Positions 46,402 to 59,166 are shown, counted from the first letter of the stretch. The stretch is 64,000 nucleotides of DNA from Okapia johnstoni (GCA_024291935.2 CM044307.1:94865461-94929460); one strand, 5' to 3'. Notes: generated by a model not told the origin, from the sequence alone. Made by a program: numbers and translations.

Positions 46402-48272
46402 CAACTACCTGACAGAAAAGAAGAAAAGCGAAAAGCAAAGGAGAAAAGGAAAGATATACCCGTTTGAATGCAGAGTTCCAAAGAATAGCAAGGAGAGATG
46501 AGAAAGCCTTCCTCAGCGATCAGTGCAAAGAAATAGAGGAAAACAATAGAAAAGGAAAGACTAGAGATATCTCAAAGAAAATTAGAGATACCAAGGGAAC
46601 ATTTCATGCAAAGATGGGCTCGATAAAGGAAAGAAATGGTATGGACTTAACAGAAGCAGAAGATATTAAGAAGAGGCGGCAAGAATACACAGAACTGTAC
46701 AAAAAAGATCTTCACAACTCAGATAATCATGATGGTGTGATCACTAACCTAGAGCCAGACATCCTGGAATGTGAAGCCAAGTTGGCCTTAGGAAGCATCA
46801 CTAAGAACAAAGCTAGTGGAGGTGATGGAATTCCAGATGAGCTAATTCAAATCCTAAAAGATGATGCTGTGAAAGTGCTGCACTCAATATGCCAGCAAAT
46901 TTGAAAAACTCAGCAGTAGCCACAGGACTGGAAAAGATCAGTTTTCATTCCAATCCCAAAGAAAGGCAATGCCAAAGAATGCTCAAACGACCACACAATT
47001 GCACTCATCTCACATGCTAGTAAAGTAATGCTCAAAATTCTCCAAGCCTGGCTTCAGCAATACATGAACCATGAACTTCCAGATGCTCAACCTGGATTTA
47101 GAAAAGTCAGAGGAACGAGAGATCAAATTCCCAACATCTGCTGGATCATCGAAAAAGCAAGAGAGTTCCAGAAAAACAACTACTTCTGCTTTATTGACTA
47201 TGCCAAAGCCTTTGACTGTGTGGATCACAATAAACTGGAAAATTCTGAAAGAAATGGGAATACCAGACCACCTGACCTGCCTCTTGAGAAACCTGTATGC
47301 AGCTCAGGAAGCAACCATTAGAACTTGATATAGAACAACAGACTGGTTCCAAATAGGAAAAGGAGTACATCAAGGCTGTATATTGTCACCCTGCTTATTT
47401 AACTTATATGCAGAGTACATCATGGGAAACGCTGGGCTGGAAGAAGCGCAAGCTGGAATCAAGATTGCTGGGAAAAATATCAATAACCTCAGATATGCAG
47501 ATGACACCACCCTGATGGGAGAAAGCAAAGAAGAACTAAAGAGCCTCTTGATGAAAGTGAAAGAGGAGAGGGAAAAAGTTGGCTTAAAACTCAACATTCA
47601 GAAAACTAAGATCATGGCATCTGGTCCCATCACTTCATGGCAAATATATGGGGAAACAGTGGAAACAGTGAAAGATTTTATTTTGGGAGGCTCCAAAATC
47701 ACTACAGATGGTGATTGCAGCCATGAAATTAAAAGACACTTACTCCTTGAAGGAAAACTATGACCAACCTAGATAGCATATTGAAAAGCAGAGACATTAC
47801 TTTGTCAACAAAAGTCCGTCTAGTCAAGGCTATGGTTTATCCAGTATTCATGTATGGATGTGAGAGTTGGACGGTAAAGAAAGCTGATTACCGAAGAATT
47901 GATGCATTTGAACTGTAGTGTTGGAGAAGACTCTTGAGAGTCCCTTGGACTGCAAGGAGATCCAATCAGTCCATCCTAATAAATGATCAGTCCTGGGTGT
48001 TCACTGGAAGGTCTGATGTTGAAGCTGAAACTCCAATACTTAGGCCACCTCATGCGAAGAGCTGACTCATTTGAAAAGTCCCTGATACTGGGAAGGATTG
48101 GGGGCAGGAGGAGAAGAGGACGATGGAGAATGAGATGGTTGTATGGCATCATCGACTCAATGGACATGAATTTGGGTAAACTCTGGGTGTTGGTGATGGA
48201 CTGGGAGGCCTGGCATGCTGCGGTTAATGGGGTTGCAAAGAATCGGACATGACTGAGTGACTGAACTGATTT
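46402..48272 (+). mobile_element. BovB LINE, copy D, 5'-truncated
   Basis: Similarity to copies E and F starts near 46410 at 'agaaaagaagaaaagcgaaa' and runs to 'gactgaactgatt' at the 3' end. About 1.87 kb; the endonuclease is missing. One of the less decayed copies in the RT region. Confidence 0.93.
46464..48262 (+). pseudogene. BovB copy D reverse transcriptase, broken
   Basis: The frame 46464-46904 carries NAEFQRIARRDEKAFLSDQC, DLTEAEDIKKRRQEY and KASGGDGIPDELIQ and ends at TGA where other copies encode Trp. The palm continues with WIIEKAREFQKNNYFCFIDY (47028-47321 frame). The frame 47383-47763 has the intact YADD box at 47494-47505 followed by KVGLKLNIQKTKIMASGPIT. The remainder (to 48252) includes [14 protein letters not shown]. 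Key RT residues are present, but the frame is broken near 46904, 47235, 47325 and 47763, and the N-terminal endonuclease is absent. Confidence 0.88.
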
Positions 48273-49118
48273 CCTTGATTGCCTAAGATTGTTAATCCAA
48301 GAAGAAATGGGGGGGGGAAATAAAGTGTCCTGTCTCTTTAGAATTCTTTCACAGATGCCTCTCAGAATGCCTTCTTAGCCATGTTGGTGTTAAAATAATG
48401 TGCAACATATATGCTGGACTCTGTTACATACGAGGTAGATTGAAACACACAACCTTGGTTTTTGGACGATAAGATCTTTATCACCCATCCTGGCACCTGC
48501 AAGCTGAACCACAAAGACAAGCTTTCATCCCCACAACTGCCTACTCTAGGGACAGGTCATGAGGAATGACAGTTGTTATGGGAAATGCTAAAATTTAGTA
48601 GCCACTTTCTCATCAAGCACTCCCCTGGAATCCACAAGTATTTATTTAGACTCCAGTGTTATGAAAGAATTCATTCCAATAGTGCTTGTCAACTCAGTAC
48701 TTATTTTGGTAGAGGGACTAATTTTTGCAGCTTCCTACTCCATTATTTTCCATGATATTACTAAGTCATTTCTTTTGAATCCAGAATTAATTTATCTTTC
48801 TAAATTAAGACTGATTCTCAGATTCTTTCTTGCCTAATAAGTTATATGTGTCTTTCTGTGACATAAAAAAGTTATTGTTTAGAAGGGTCACTGTAAAGTT
48901 GCTCCATCATTTCATCTAGAAAAGTCCACATTTGTCATCCATCGTGATAATGTACATTTTAGAAGTAATTCTAAGTATACATGTTTTCACATCCAGGTTG
49001 AACTTTTTCTCAGTGACCTTTTTATTCAACATTATTTTTGGAGTTGGTACAATGTTACAGTATAATTATGGCATTCACTTGCTGAAATAAAAGCAAAATA
49101 ACTCCAAGACTATCCTGT
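48273..49118. other. AT-rich spacer, no gene seen
   Basis: No gene or repeat recognised. A G8 run lies at 48310-48317. Confidence 0.5.
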
Positions 49119-49235
49119 ATTTTAGTGAAGTGGGGGAGAATGGATAGATGTACATGTATGGTTGAGTTCCTTCACTATTCACCTGAATCTATCACAACAC
49201 TGTTAATTGGCTACACTCCAATACAAAGTGGAAAG
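49119..49235 (+). mobile_element. L1 3' tail fragment
   Basis: The order 'gagaatggatagatgtacat', 'tatggttgagttccttcact', 'cacctgaatctatcacaaca' and 'ttggctacactccaatacaa' matches the very end of an artiodactyl L1 3' UTR. Confidence 0.7.
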
Positions 49236-51105
49236 TCCTTTTCTAAGAAAAGGTGCTTACACAGAGTATCCTCACCATGGAGTATCAAACATTACAAAGT
49301 CAGTCTAACTACTACATAAATGATTGAAGTTCAGTAGGAAGACCGATTCCTTGATAGGCAAGAGATATTAAATATTAGAAAATATTTTATGATGGTTTAA
49401 GTGATCTCTTGAGTTATGTAACATGGTTAAATAAGCTTAAAATGGCCATATAGAATAAAAAAAAATTCATTGAGAACTCTTCTAATTTTAAAGCTTTGAT
49501 AAACATGCAAGCTGTTTTTGAAATTTAAGCTCAGTGGATTACTTTTTCAGAGGCCAGATGCAAAAGACATCTGTGCCCAGCTGTTACAAGAGACACTTCT
49601 GTTTGTAGGATGAACCAAAATCTATAACTGAAAACAGGGATGTTCTGAAAGCAGATATTTTAATGGTAGAAAATATCATGACTGTGCTTATGTTCTTAAA
49701 TCTTTTTGTTTTTTACTTTTAAAAGGTTGCACATATAAAAAGAAAAAAGACCAAGAGTGAGTGATAGCAAAACTGTTCCTCTAATTTATACCTAATATAA
49801 ATACCAAAATAAAAAATTACTTTTATGTAGGTAAAAACAGGTATCAAAACAACTGAATCTAGAATACAGGACACATTTTTTTTGCTATCTAGTCTTTTAA
49901 AAATATTTTTATTTTCTAATTACATTTGAAATCAAGGAAGATAATTTTTTTGAAAAATATAGAAAATATCTGAAATTATTAAATATTATTCAATCATTTA
50001 ATTATACTTTATGCTTAAAAGTCTTTTTCCTATCCCTATTTAGATCAATTAATCCCCATGACTTAGGAGGATGTTGTTAACTATTTGTTTGGGAGTCCTA
50101 GGAGTGTGTAGAAGCTGTCAGCAACCCACTCCAGTATTCTTGACTGGGAATCTCATGGGCAGAGAAGCAGGCACTCATAATTATAAACTATAAATTATTA
50201 TCAATTATAATTTATTACAATTATAAATTATAACAATATTTATAATCTGTCTAAATGTCCCCCAATTATATATATATATATACATACATATATCAAAATT
50301 AACTCTGATAATTGAAATTACACTGTCATAGGAAGTGGATATATTATTGTATTAAGCACTGTATTCCTGATTTTGAATAATTAATTAGATTAAAACGTGT
50401 TTTCAAATGCTTTATCCGAATATATTAGCTTGTTAATTTTTTAATGTATAATATTTTGCTAATATGTCAGCGTGAATACATTCCATAACAAATCACTCAT
50501 ATTCATCACTTTTAATTTCAAGGTTTTATTGTCTTTGTATTTGATTTCAGTTCTCAGTGTCTTTGCTTATAAACATTCTTTTCTGTGGCCCGAATTTTTC
50601 AAGATTTTGGTCAAGAATTGCCACTTGCATTAAATAAATTTGAATACCTTTCCATATTTTTATGTGCTTTTAATATTTTATATGACATTGAAATTATTTG
50701 TTGTGACAATTTTTAAATAATTTACTCATCAACCTCCAAAATTCTTTCTTTTGGGAAAGTGCAAGTGAGAGGCAAGACCAAATTCTTTTATTATATATTT
50801 AGTTGTTTTTATACGTGGACATGTATTTTTCCCTCTCCTATGGTAGTATTTATGTCAAACATTCTAAAAGTACTTTGTTTTCATAAAATTCATTGTGTTA
50901 TTTGGCAGATATACTTATAGATACATATTATATTACAATAAAGTGATCTCTTTGTTATATATATTGTTTTAACTCAAACAATTTAACTTTTTGAAATAAA
51001 TAGTGTTTGTGAAGCCACGTTTTGATTTGAAAAGAATCAATCTGTGTCCGTGCTTTGGTTTCATACTTTGTATTTAGTTATAGTTTACATTTGACTCTTA
51101 TAAGA
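49236..51105. other. AT-rich spacer with a small SINE scrap
   Basis: Mostly unrecognised AT-rich DNA. A Bov-tA body scrap (+) lies at 50126-50165: 'agcaacccactccagtattc' and 'tctcatgggcagag'. A low-complexity AT zone with short inverted repeats is at 50178-50240 and a (TA)/(TACA) run at 50269-50293. Confidence 0.5.
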
Positions 51106-51128
51106 CAACTCAGTTCAGTTCAGTTCAG

Positions 51129-54100
51129 TAGCTCAGTCGTGTCTGACTCTTTTTGACCCCATGAATCGCAGCATGTCAGGCCTCCCTGTCTATCACCAAC
51201 TTCTGGAGTCCACCCAAAGTCGTGCCCATCGAGTCGGGGTGCCATCCAGCTATCTCATCCTCTGTCGTCCTCTTTTCCTCCTGCCCACAATCTTATCCAG
51301 CATCAGGGTCTTTTCCAATGAGCCAACTCTTCGCATGAGGTGGCCAAAGTATTGGAGTTTCAGCTTCAACATCAGTCCTTCCAGTGAACATCCAGGAACG
51401 ATCTCCCTTAAGATGGACTGGTTGGATCTTCTTGCAGTCCAAGGGACTCTCAAGGGTCTTCTCCAACACCACAGCTCAAAAGCATCAATTCTTTGGTGCT
51501 CAGCTTTCTTCACCATCCAATTCTCACATCCATACATGACCACTGGAAAAACCATAGCCTTGACTAGATGGACTTTGTTGACAAAGTAACCTCTCTGCTT
51601 TTAAGTATGCTATCTAGGTTGGTCATAACCTTCCTTCCAAGGAGTAAGCATTTTTTATTTCATGGCTGCAATCACCATCAGCAGTGATTTTGGAGCCAAA
51701 AAAAATAAAGTCTGACACTGTTTCCACTGTTTTCCCCATCTATTTGCCATGAGGTGATGGGACCAGATGCCATGATCTTAGTTTTCTGAATGTTGAGCTT
51801 TAAGCCAACTTTTTCACTCTCCTCTTTCACTTTCACCAAGAGGGTCTTTAGTTCTTCTTTGCTTTCTCCCATAAGGGTGGTGTCATCTGCATATCGGAGG
51901 TTATTGATATTTCTCTTGGCAATCTTGATTCCAGCTTGTGTTTCTCACAGCCCAGTGTTTCTCATGATGTACTCTGTATATAAGTTAAATAAGCAGGATG
52001 ACAATATACAGCCTTGACGTACTCCTTTTCCTATTTGGAACCAGTCTTTTTTTTCCATATCCAGTTCTAACTGTTGCTTCCTGACCTGCATACAGGTTTC
52101 TCAAGAGACAGGTCAGATGGTCTGGTATTCCCATCTCTTTCAGAATATTCCACAGTTTATTGTGATCCACAGAGTCAAAGGCTTTGTCATTGTCAATAAA
52201 GCAGAAATACATGTTTTTCTGGGGCTGTCTTGCTTTTTCGATGGATCCACACAGTCAAAGGCTTTGGCATAGTCAATAAAGCAGAAATAGATGTTTTTCT
52301 GGAACTCTCTTACTTTTTCAATGATCCATTGGATGTTGGCAATTTGATCTCTGGTTCCTCTGCCTTTTCTAAAACCAGCTTGAACATCTGGAAGTTCACG
52401 GTTCACGTATTGCTGAAGCCTGGCTTGGAGAATTTTGAGCATTACTTTACTAGTGTGTGAGATGAGTGCAATTGTGTGGTAGTTTGAGCATTCTTTGGCA
52501 TTGCCTTTCTTCAGGATTGGAATGAAAACTGACTTTTCCCCGTCCTGTGGCCACTGTTGAATTTTCAAGATTTGCTGGTGTATCGAGTGCAGCACTTTCA
52601 CAGTATCATCTTTCAGGATTTGAAAGAGCTCAACTGGAATTCCATCACCTCCACTAGCTTTGTTCGTAGTGATGCTTTCTAAGGCCCACTTGACTTCACA
52701 TTCCAGTATGTCTGGCTCTAGGTGAGTGATCACACCATCGCGATTATCTGGGTCGTGAAGAACTTTTTTGTACAGGTCTTCTGTATATTCTTGCCACCTC
52801 TTCTTAAAATCTTCTGCTTCTGTTAGGTCCATAACATTTATGTCCTTTATCGAGCCCATCTTTGCATGAAATGTTCCCTTGGTATCTCTAATTTTCTTGA
52901 AGAGATCTCTAGTCTTTCTCATTCTGTTGTTTTCCTCTATTTGTTTGCTTTGGTATCTGAGGAAGGCTTTCTTACCTCTCCTTGCTCTTCTTTCGAACTC
53001 TGCATTCAGATGGGAATATCTTTCCTTTTCTCCTTTGCTTTTTGCTTTTCTTCTTTTCCCAGCTATTTGTAAGGCCTCCTCGGACAGCCATTTTGCTTTT
53101 TTGCATTTCTTTTCCATGGGGATGGTCTTGATCCCTGTCTCCTGTACAATGTCATGTACCTCTGTCCATAGTTCATCAGGCACTCTATCAGATCTAGTCC
53201 CTAAAATCTATTTGTCACTCCCACTGTATAATCATAAAGGATTTGATTTAGGTCATACCTGAATGGTCTAGTGGTTTTCCCTACTTTCTTCAATTTAGGT
53301 CTGAATTTGGCAATAAGGAGTTCATGATCTGAGCCACAGTCTGCTCCTGATCATTTTTTGCTGATTGTATAGAGCATCTCCATCTTTGGCTGTAAAGAAT
53401 ATAATCAATCTGATTTCAGTGTTGACCATATGGTGATGTCATGTGTGGAGGCTTCTCTTGTGTTGTTGGAAGAGGGTGTTTGCTATGACCAGTGTGTTCT
53501 CTGGGTAAAACTCTATTAACCTTTGCCCTGCTTCATTCTGTACTCCAAAGCCAAATTTGCCTGTTACACCAGGTGTTTCCTGACTTCCTACTTTTGCATT
53601 CCAGTCCCCTATAATGAAAAGTACACCTATTTTAGGTGTTAATTCTAGAAGGTCTTGTAGGTCTTCATAGAACCGTTCAACTTCAGTTTCTTCAGCGTTA
53701 ATGGCTGGGGCATAGATTTGGATTACCGTGATATTGAATGGTTTGCCTTGGAAACGAACAGAGATCATTCTGTCGTTTTTGAGATTGCATCCAAGTACTG
53801 CATTTCGGACTCTTTTGTTAACCATTATGGCAACTTCATTTCTTCTAAGGGATTCCTGCCCACAGTAGTAGATACAATGGTCATCTGAGTTCAATTCACC
53901 CATTCCAGTCCATCTTAGTTCGCTGATTCCTAGAATGTCGGCATTCACTCTTGCCATCTCCTGTTTGACCACTTCCAATTTGCCTTGATTCATGGATCTA
54001 ACATTCCAGGTTCCTATGCAATATTGCTCTTTACAGCATCAGACTTTGCGTCTATCACCAGTCACATCCACAGCTGGGTATTATTTTTGCTTTGGCTCCA

Positions 54101-54332
54101 TCCCATCATTCTTTCTGGAGTTATTTCTCCACTGATCTCCAGTAGCATACTGGTCACCTACCAACCTGGGGAGTTCCTCTTTCAGTGTCCTATTTTTTTG
54201 CCTTTTCATACTGTTCATGGGGTTCTCAAGGCAAGAATACTGAAGTGGTTTGCCATGCCCTTCTCCAGTGGACCACATTCTGTCAGACCTCTCCACCATG
54301 ACCCATCCATCTTGGGTGGCCCCACACGGCAT
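51129..54332 (-). pseudogene. BovB copy E endonuclease/reverse transcriptase, broken
   Basis: The N-terminal part (54081-54332) ends at a TAA, probably from a Gln codon. The endonuclease is open over 184 codons (53439-53993): GISELRWTGMG with the likely catalytic Glu at residue 25, QIYAPAIN at 92-99 and IGDWNAKVGSQE at 128-139. The frame breaks after FQQHKRSLHT; GSDHE survives beyond it. The RT frame 52140-53183 is open for 347 codons with GGDGIPVELFQ, FRKGRGTRDQIANI and FCFIDYAKAFDCVD, then is thrown out of frame by the 80-bp duplication. It resumes in 51985-52212 with FCFIDNDKAFDSVDHNKLWN, and NLRYADDTTLMGES follows with intact catalytic Asp residues. It is the best preserved copy, but not functional. 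Confidence 0.9.
52164..52323 (-). repeat. 80-bp tandem duplication of the BovB RT motif A segment
   Basis: Units 52164-52243 and 52244-52323 both start with gatccac and end with atg. They differ at about 9 of 80 positions. Copies D and F have a single unit. The single-unit sequence is bordered by tgatcca on both sides, so the duplication may have used this microhomology. Confidence 0.9.
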
Positions 54333-54617
54333 GGCTTAGTTTCATTGAGATAGGCAAGGATGTGTTCCGTGTGATCAGATTGGCTAGTTTTCTGTGATTA
54401 TAGTTTCAGTGTGTCTGCCATCTGATGCCCTCTCGCAACAGCTACTGTCTTACTTGAGTTTCTCTTACCTTGGATGTGGGGTATCTCTTCACGGCTGTTC
54501 CAGCAAAGTGCAGCTGCTGCTCATTACCTTGGATAAGGGGTATCTACTCACAACGGCCCCTCCTGACCTTGAATGTGGAGTAACTCCTCTCGGCCCTCCT
54601 GTGCTCACGCAACTATT

Positions 54618-55414
54618 GTCTACTAAAACCTAGATTCTAAAAAATCAAGGGATTTTAGTCTACTGGTCAAGGTCAGTTAGAAAATCTGGTCAATTTGGAA
54701 ATCTTGAAATATCAAGTTTGGAAATCTGGAGTCTAAAATCGAGGGAATGAGACATGGAAAAGAAATAATTAGCATACTCTGATTCTGTGTACACACCAAT
54801 ACTAGATTTTTCTAAACTGTCTTTACTTCAGTGCTAGTTACTTCATTTTCACAACAGACTTGAAACCTACTGATGATTCAAAATCATGCCAAATCGTTTT
54901 AATTAGTAATTAAATTGTCTCCGCTTTTTATTATATCTAATAGCTGTATGATGCTTTGCACATTAGAAAAAGCGTCTTCAAGTATACAATATTAATTTTT
55001 CTATGTTTTGCTTAAGATTCAAAATCTTAATATAATAATAGCAGAATTATCTTCTTTGGATCGCTTAATTTGTCCCTATTTATAGTTTATCATTTATTTC
55101 TTATACTCTGGGAAATTTGAAAAAAATAGAGTAAAGGGTCATTAACTTTAATCATGGTAATGCATAGCTTAAAACAAATCTAAAGTATAGTTAACCTAGG
55201 TAGTAGCAAAACAAAATAGTATAATCAAGTCTTTTTCTGGGAGATTAAAATAGCTTAGAAAAGTCTAGTTTTCTGGACTTCAGTTCTCTCGTTTGTAGTA
55301 AGAAGAATTTGGACCAGATTCAATAGTTTTCTACTTGAAAAAAGTCTGTGTCATAAGGTCATTTGGACGTGGGAGAGTACTTTGTTTATTGCCTTCTCCA
55401 TGACTTGTGGTACA
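54618..55414. other. AT-rich spacer between BovB copies E and F
   Basis: No gene or repeat recognised. Confidence 0.55.
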
Positions 55415-57912
55415 CTTCAGTTCAGCTCAGTGGTGTCTGACTTTTTGTGACCCCATGGACTGCAGCACACCAGGCTCCCTGTCAATCATCAACTCCTGGG
55501 GTTTACTCTAACCCATGTCCATTGAGTAGGTGATGCCATCCAACCATCTCGTTCTATGTCCTCCTCATCTCTTCCTGCCTTCAATCTTACCCAATATCAG
55601 GGTCTTTTCAAATGAATCAGCTCTTCGCATCAAGTGGCCAAAGTATTGGAGTTTCAGCTTCAGCATCAGTCCTTCCAATGAACATTCAGGACTGATTTCC
55701 TTTAGGATGGACTGGTTGGATCACCTTGCTGTCCAAGGGACTCTCAAGAGTCTTCTTCAACACCATAGTTCAAAAGCATTAATTCTTCAGTGCTCAGCTT
55801 TCTTTATAGTCTAACTCTCACATCCATACAAGACTACTGGAAAAAAACATAGCTTTGAATAGATGGATCTTTGTAGACAAAGTAATGTCACTGCTTTTTA
55901 ATATGCTGTTTAGGTTGGTCATCCTTTAATTTCATGGCTGCAAGCTCATCTGCAGTGATTTTGGAGCCCAAGAAAATAAAGTCTGTCACTGTTTCCATTG
56001 TTTCCCCATCAATTTGCCATGAAGTGATGGGACCGGATGCCATGATCTTAGTTTTCTGAAAGTTGAGTTTTAAGTCAACTTTTTCACTCTCCTCTTTCAG
56101 GTTCATCAAAAGTCTATTTAATTCTTCTTTGCTTTCTGCCATAAGGGTGGTGTCATCTATGTATCTGAGGTTATTGATATTTCTCCCGGCAATCTTGATT
56201 CCAACTTGTGCTTCATCCACCCAAGTATTTGCACGATGTACTCTACATATAAGTTAAATAAGCAGGGTGACAATATACAGCCTTACATACTCTTTTTCCG
56301 ATTTGGAACTAGTGTGTTGTTCCATATAGAGTTCTAACTGTTGCTTCCTGACCTGCATACAGATTTCTCAGCAAGCAGGTCAGGTTGTTTGGATTTCCAT
56401 CTTTTTTAAGAATTTTCCAGTTTATTGTGATCCACACAGTCAAAGTTTTTGGCATAGTCAATAAAGCAGAAACAGATGTTTTTCTGGAACTCTCATCCTC
56501 TTTTGATGATCCATCGGATGTTGGCAATTTGATCTTTGCTTCGTCTGCCTTTTCTAAATCCAGCTTGAACATCCGGAAGTTCAAGGTTCACGTATTGCTG
56601 AAGCCAGGCTTGGAGAATTTTGAGCATTACTTTACTAGCATCTGAGATGAGTGCAACTGCGTGGTACTTTGAGAATTCTTTGACATTGACTTTCTTTGGG
56701 ATTGGAATGAAAACTGACCTTTTCCAGTCCTGTGGCTACTGCTGAGTTTTCCAGATTTGCTGGCATATGGAGTGCAGCACTTTCACAGCATCATCTTTTA
56801 GGATTTGAAATAGCTCAACTGGAATTCCATCACCTCCATTAGCTTTGTTTGGAGTGATGCTTCCTAAGGCCCACTTGACTTCACATTCCAGGATGTCTGG
56901 TTCTAGGTGAGTGATCACACCATCGTGATTATCTGGGTCATGAAGATCTTTTTTGTACAGTTCTTCTGTGTACTTTTGCCACCTCTTCCTAATATCTTCT
57001 GCTTCTGTTGGGTCCATATCATTTCTGTCCTTTATTGTGCTCATCTTTGCATGAAATGTTCCCTTGGTATCTCTAAGCTTCTTGAAGAGATCTCTAGTCT
57101 TTCCCATTCTATTGTTTTCCTCTATTTCTTTGCCTTGATCACTGAGGAAGGCTTTCTTATCTCTCCTAGCTCTTCTTTGGAACTCTGCATTCAAACGGGT
57201 ATATCTTTCCTTTTCTCCTTTGCCTTTTGCTTCCCTTCTTTTCAAAGCTATTTGTAAGGCCTTCTCAGAAAACCATATTGCCTTTTTGCATTTATTTTTC
57301 TTGGGGATGATCTTGATCCCTACCTTCTGTACAATGTCATGAACCTCCATCCATGGTTCTTCAGGCAGTCTGTCTATCAGATCTAATCCCTTGAATCCAT
57401 TTCTCACTTGCACTGTATAATCATGAGGGATTTGATTAGGTCATACCTGAATGGTCTAGTGGTTTTCCCTGCTTTCTTCAATTTCAGTCTGAATTTGGCA
57501 ATAAGGAGTTCATGATCCGAGCCACAGTCCTCTCCCGGTCTTGTTTTTGCTCACTATATAGAGCGTCTCCATCTTTGGTTGCAAAGAATATAATCAATCC
57601 GTTTTGGTGTTGATTATCTGGTGATGTCTATGTGTAGAGTCTTCTCTTGTGCTGTTGGAAGAGGGTGTTTGCTATGACCAGTACATTCTCTTGGCAAAGC
57701 TCTATTAGCCTTTGCCCTGCTTCATTCTGTACTGCAAGGCCAAATTTGCCCATTACTCCGGGTATTTCTTGACCTCCTACTTTTGCATTCCAGTCCCCAT
57801 AATGAAAAAGACATCTTTTGAGGGTGTTAGTTCTAGAATGTCTTGTAGGTCTTCATAGAACCATTCAACTTCAGCTTCTTCAGCATTACTGGTCAGGGCA
57901 TAAACCTGTATT
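55415..57912 (-). mobile_element. BovB LINE, copy F, 5'-truncated
   Basis: The 3' terminus is at 55415 (cttcagttcagctcagtggt on +). Similarity ends near 57912 in the middle of the endonuclease, at 'gtcagggcataaacctgtat'. About 2.5 kb. Same orientation as copy E, 0.8 kb away, but with a different 5' end, so it is a separate insertion and not a duplicate of E. Confidence 0.92.
55440..57912 (-). pseudogene. BovB copy F endonuclease (partial)/reverse transcriptase, broken
   Basis: The endonuclease remnant at 57480-57912 keeps GSDHE but is out of frame. The 225-codon frame 56736-57413 holds the linker and the first RT blocks: LNAEFQRRARRDKKAFLSDQ, VITHLEPDILECEVKWALGS and ANGGDGIPVELFQ, ending at a stop where others have Trp. 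The palm follows with KNFDCVD in place of KAFDCVD. NLRYIDDTTLMAES (55888-56220 frame) has YIDD: both Asp residues are kept and the Ala is changed to Ile by two base changes. About 30 bp are missing near 55920 in the region that reads KRRLLLGRKVMT in intact relatives. Confidence 0.86.
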
Positions 57913-58444
57913 TCTGTGGCTTTAAATAAGAGACTCTAATCTATGGAAACTTTGGTATGTCCACGATGGTTCTGCTGTATCAGTGATTCCATATTTAGCA
58001 TCAATTTTTTTTTTTAGCTTTATAATGACTTAGTTTCCTAACCTATGAAAAAGATCACATCCTGGAAAAAGTGCCAAAAACTCTGTATTAAGCACTGAAT
58101 TTGAGTATCTTTGAAGTCCTTTTCAATTTTATTACTCATAGATCTGTGAATGTGATACTTTATAGTTATTTAATTTTTAAAACAATGGTTCTTACATTTT
58201 TAACTCATTTTCCCTAACATCTCCTGCTCAGCAAAACTTCTACCAGAGTAAATGATTTATACTTTTGAGTTTTTTGGTGTTTTTTCCAGTGTTTTGCAGT
58301 CAGTAACTATTATATGAGATTTTTGAGTTATTGAATGAAAATTGACTAGTGAAATAATTATTTATCATATATTCCTACTGGAATGAGATATTTCATTCCA
58401 GAAATACATGTTTTCCTGTAAATTCCATGATATTTTTCAAAAAT
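57913..58444. other. AT-rich spacer, no gene seen
   Basis: Nothing recognisable. Confidence 0.55.
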
Positions 58445-58445
58445 A

Positions 58446-58752
58446 GGGTTTCCCCTGGTGGCTCAGTAGTAAAGGCTCCCCTTGCCAATGCAGGAGACAG
58501 AGGTTCAATCCCTGATCAGGAAAGATCCTACATGCCAAAAAACATCTGAGCCCATATACCACAACTATTGACCCTGTGCTCTAGAGCCTGGGAGCCACAG
58601 CTATGGAGCCCGTGTTCTGCCACTATTGAAGTCTGTGCATATAGAGCTCATGCTCCACACTTGTGCACTGCAACTAGAGAGTAGCCCCCACTCTGCAACC
58701 AGAGAAAAGCCCTCGCAGCAACTAAGAGCTAGCACAGTCAAAAAAAAATAAA
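58446..58752 (+). mobile_element. CHR-type SINE, long form
   Basis: It starts with agggtttcccctggtggctc and continues through the B-box-like 'ggttcaatccctgatcagga'. It then runs through a series of 'gccacaactattgaccctgt'-like and 'gcaactagagagtagccccc' phrases and ends in (aaata)n. It is the long CHR form, seen in the opposite orientation at 20753-21043. Confidence 0.85.
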
Positions 58753-59166
58753 TATTATAGTCTGTATATTATATTTTGCAAAAAAAAAAAAATTCATGTT
58801 AGCTCATATTTCTTTTGCTTTACTATGATTAGCTATTTTTTTTTCTTTTATCATTTCTGAGATCAACACAAAGTATATTCTGTGATATCAACCTTTGTGA
58901 TAGTGAACACTCAGTTTAAAGTTGAAAGTGATATAGAGCTTGAATATCTATCTCAATAGCTTACAATGTCATCAAAAAACTTTTTGAGCTGATTTTTTTT
59001 TCTTTTATTCTAAAAGAAAAGGTGAAATTCAGCCTAGATGTGAATATCTTGGAAAGTTTAGCCAAAATGAATTTAGCATTTTTTTTCTTGTACTTACTTG
59101 AGAATGAACAAAGTTAATTTTCTCATTGTGATAAAAATCCCCTCCAGCATCTATTTATGCTCACTT
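58753..59166. other. AT-rich spacer, no gene seen
   Basis: Nothing recognisable; an A12-13 run at 58780-58792. Confidence 0.5.

Larger units (their letters stand above)
51106..54617 (-). mobile_element. BovB LINE, copy E, near full length
   Basis: The longest BovB here, about 3.5 kb. The 3' terminus with (cagtt)n is at 51107-51129. The 5' end is at about 54617 and includes the GC-richer leader with repeated 'ccttggatgtggggtatctc'-like units (54467-54600) that the other copies lack. One 80-bp internal duplication is present at 52164-52323. Confidence 0.93.

Noticed and set aside
50178..50240. AT-rich short inverted repeats, as in a matrix-attachment site or an origin.
   Set aside because: The sequence is of very low complexity, and short AT palindromes are expected by chance in it.
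52140..53183. A 347-codon open frame that could be taken for a host gene.
   Set aside because: It is the RT part of BovB copy E, with matching blocks in copies A, B, D and F, and it is flanked by the rest of the element.
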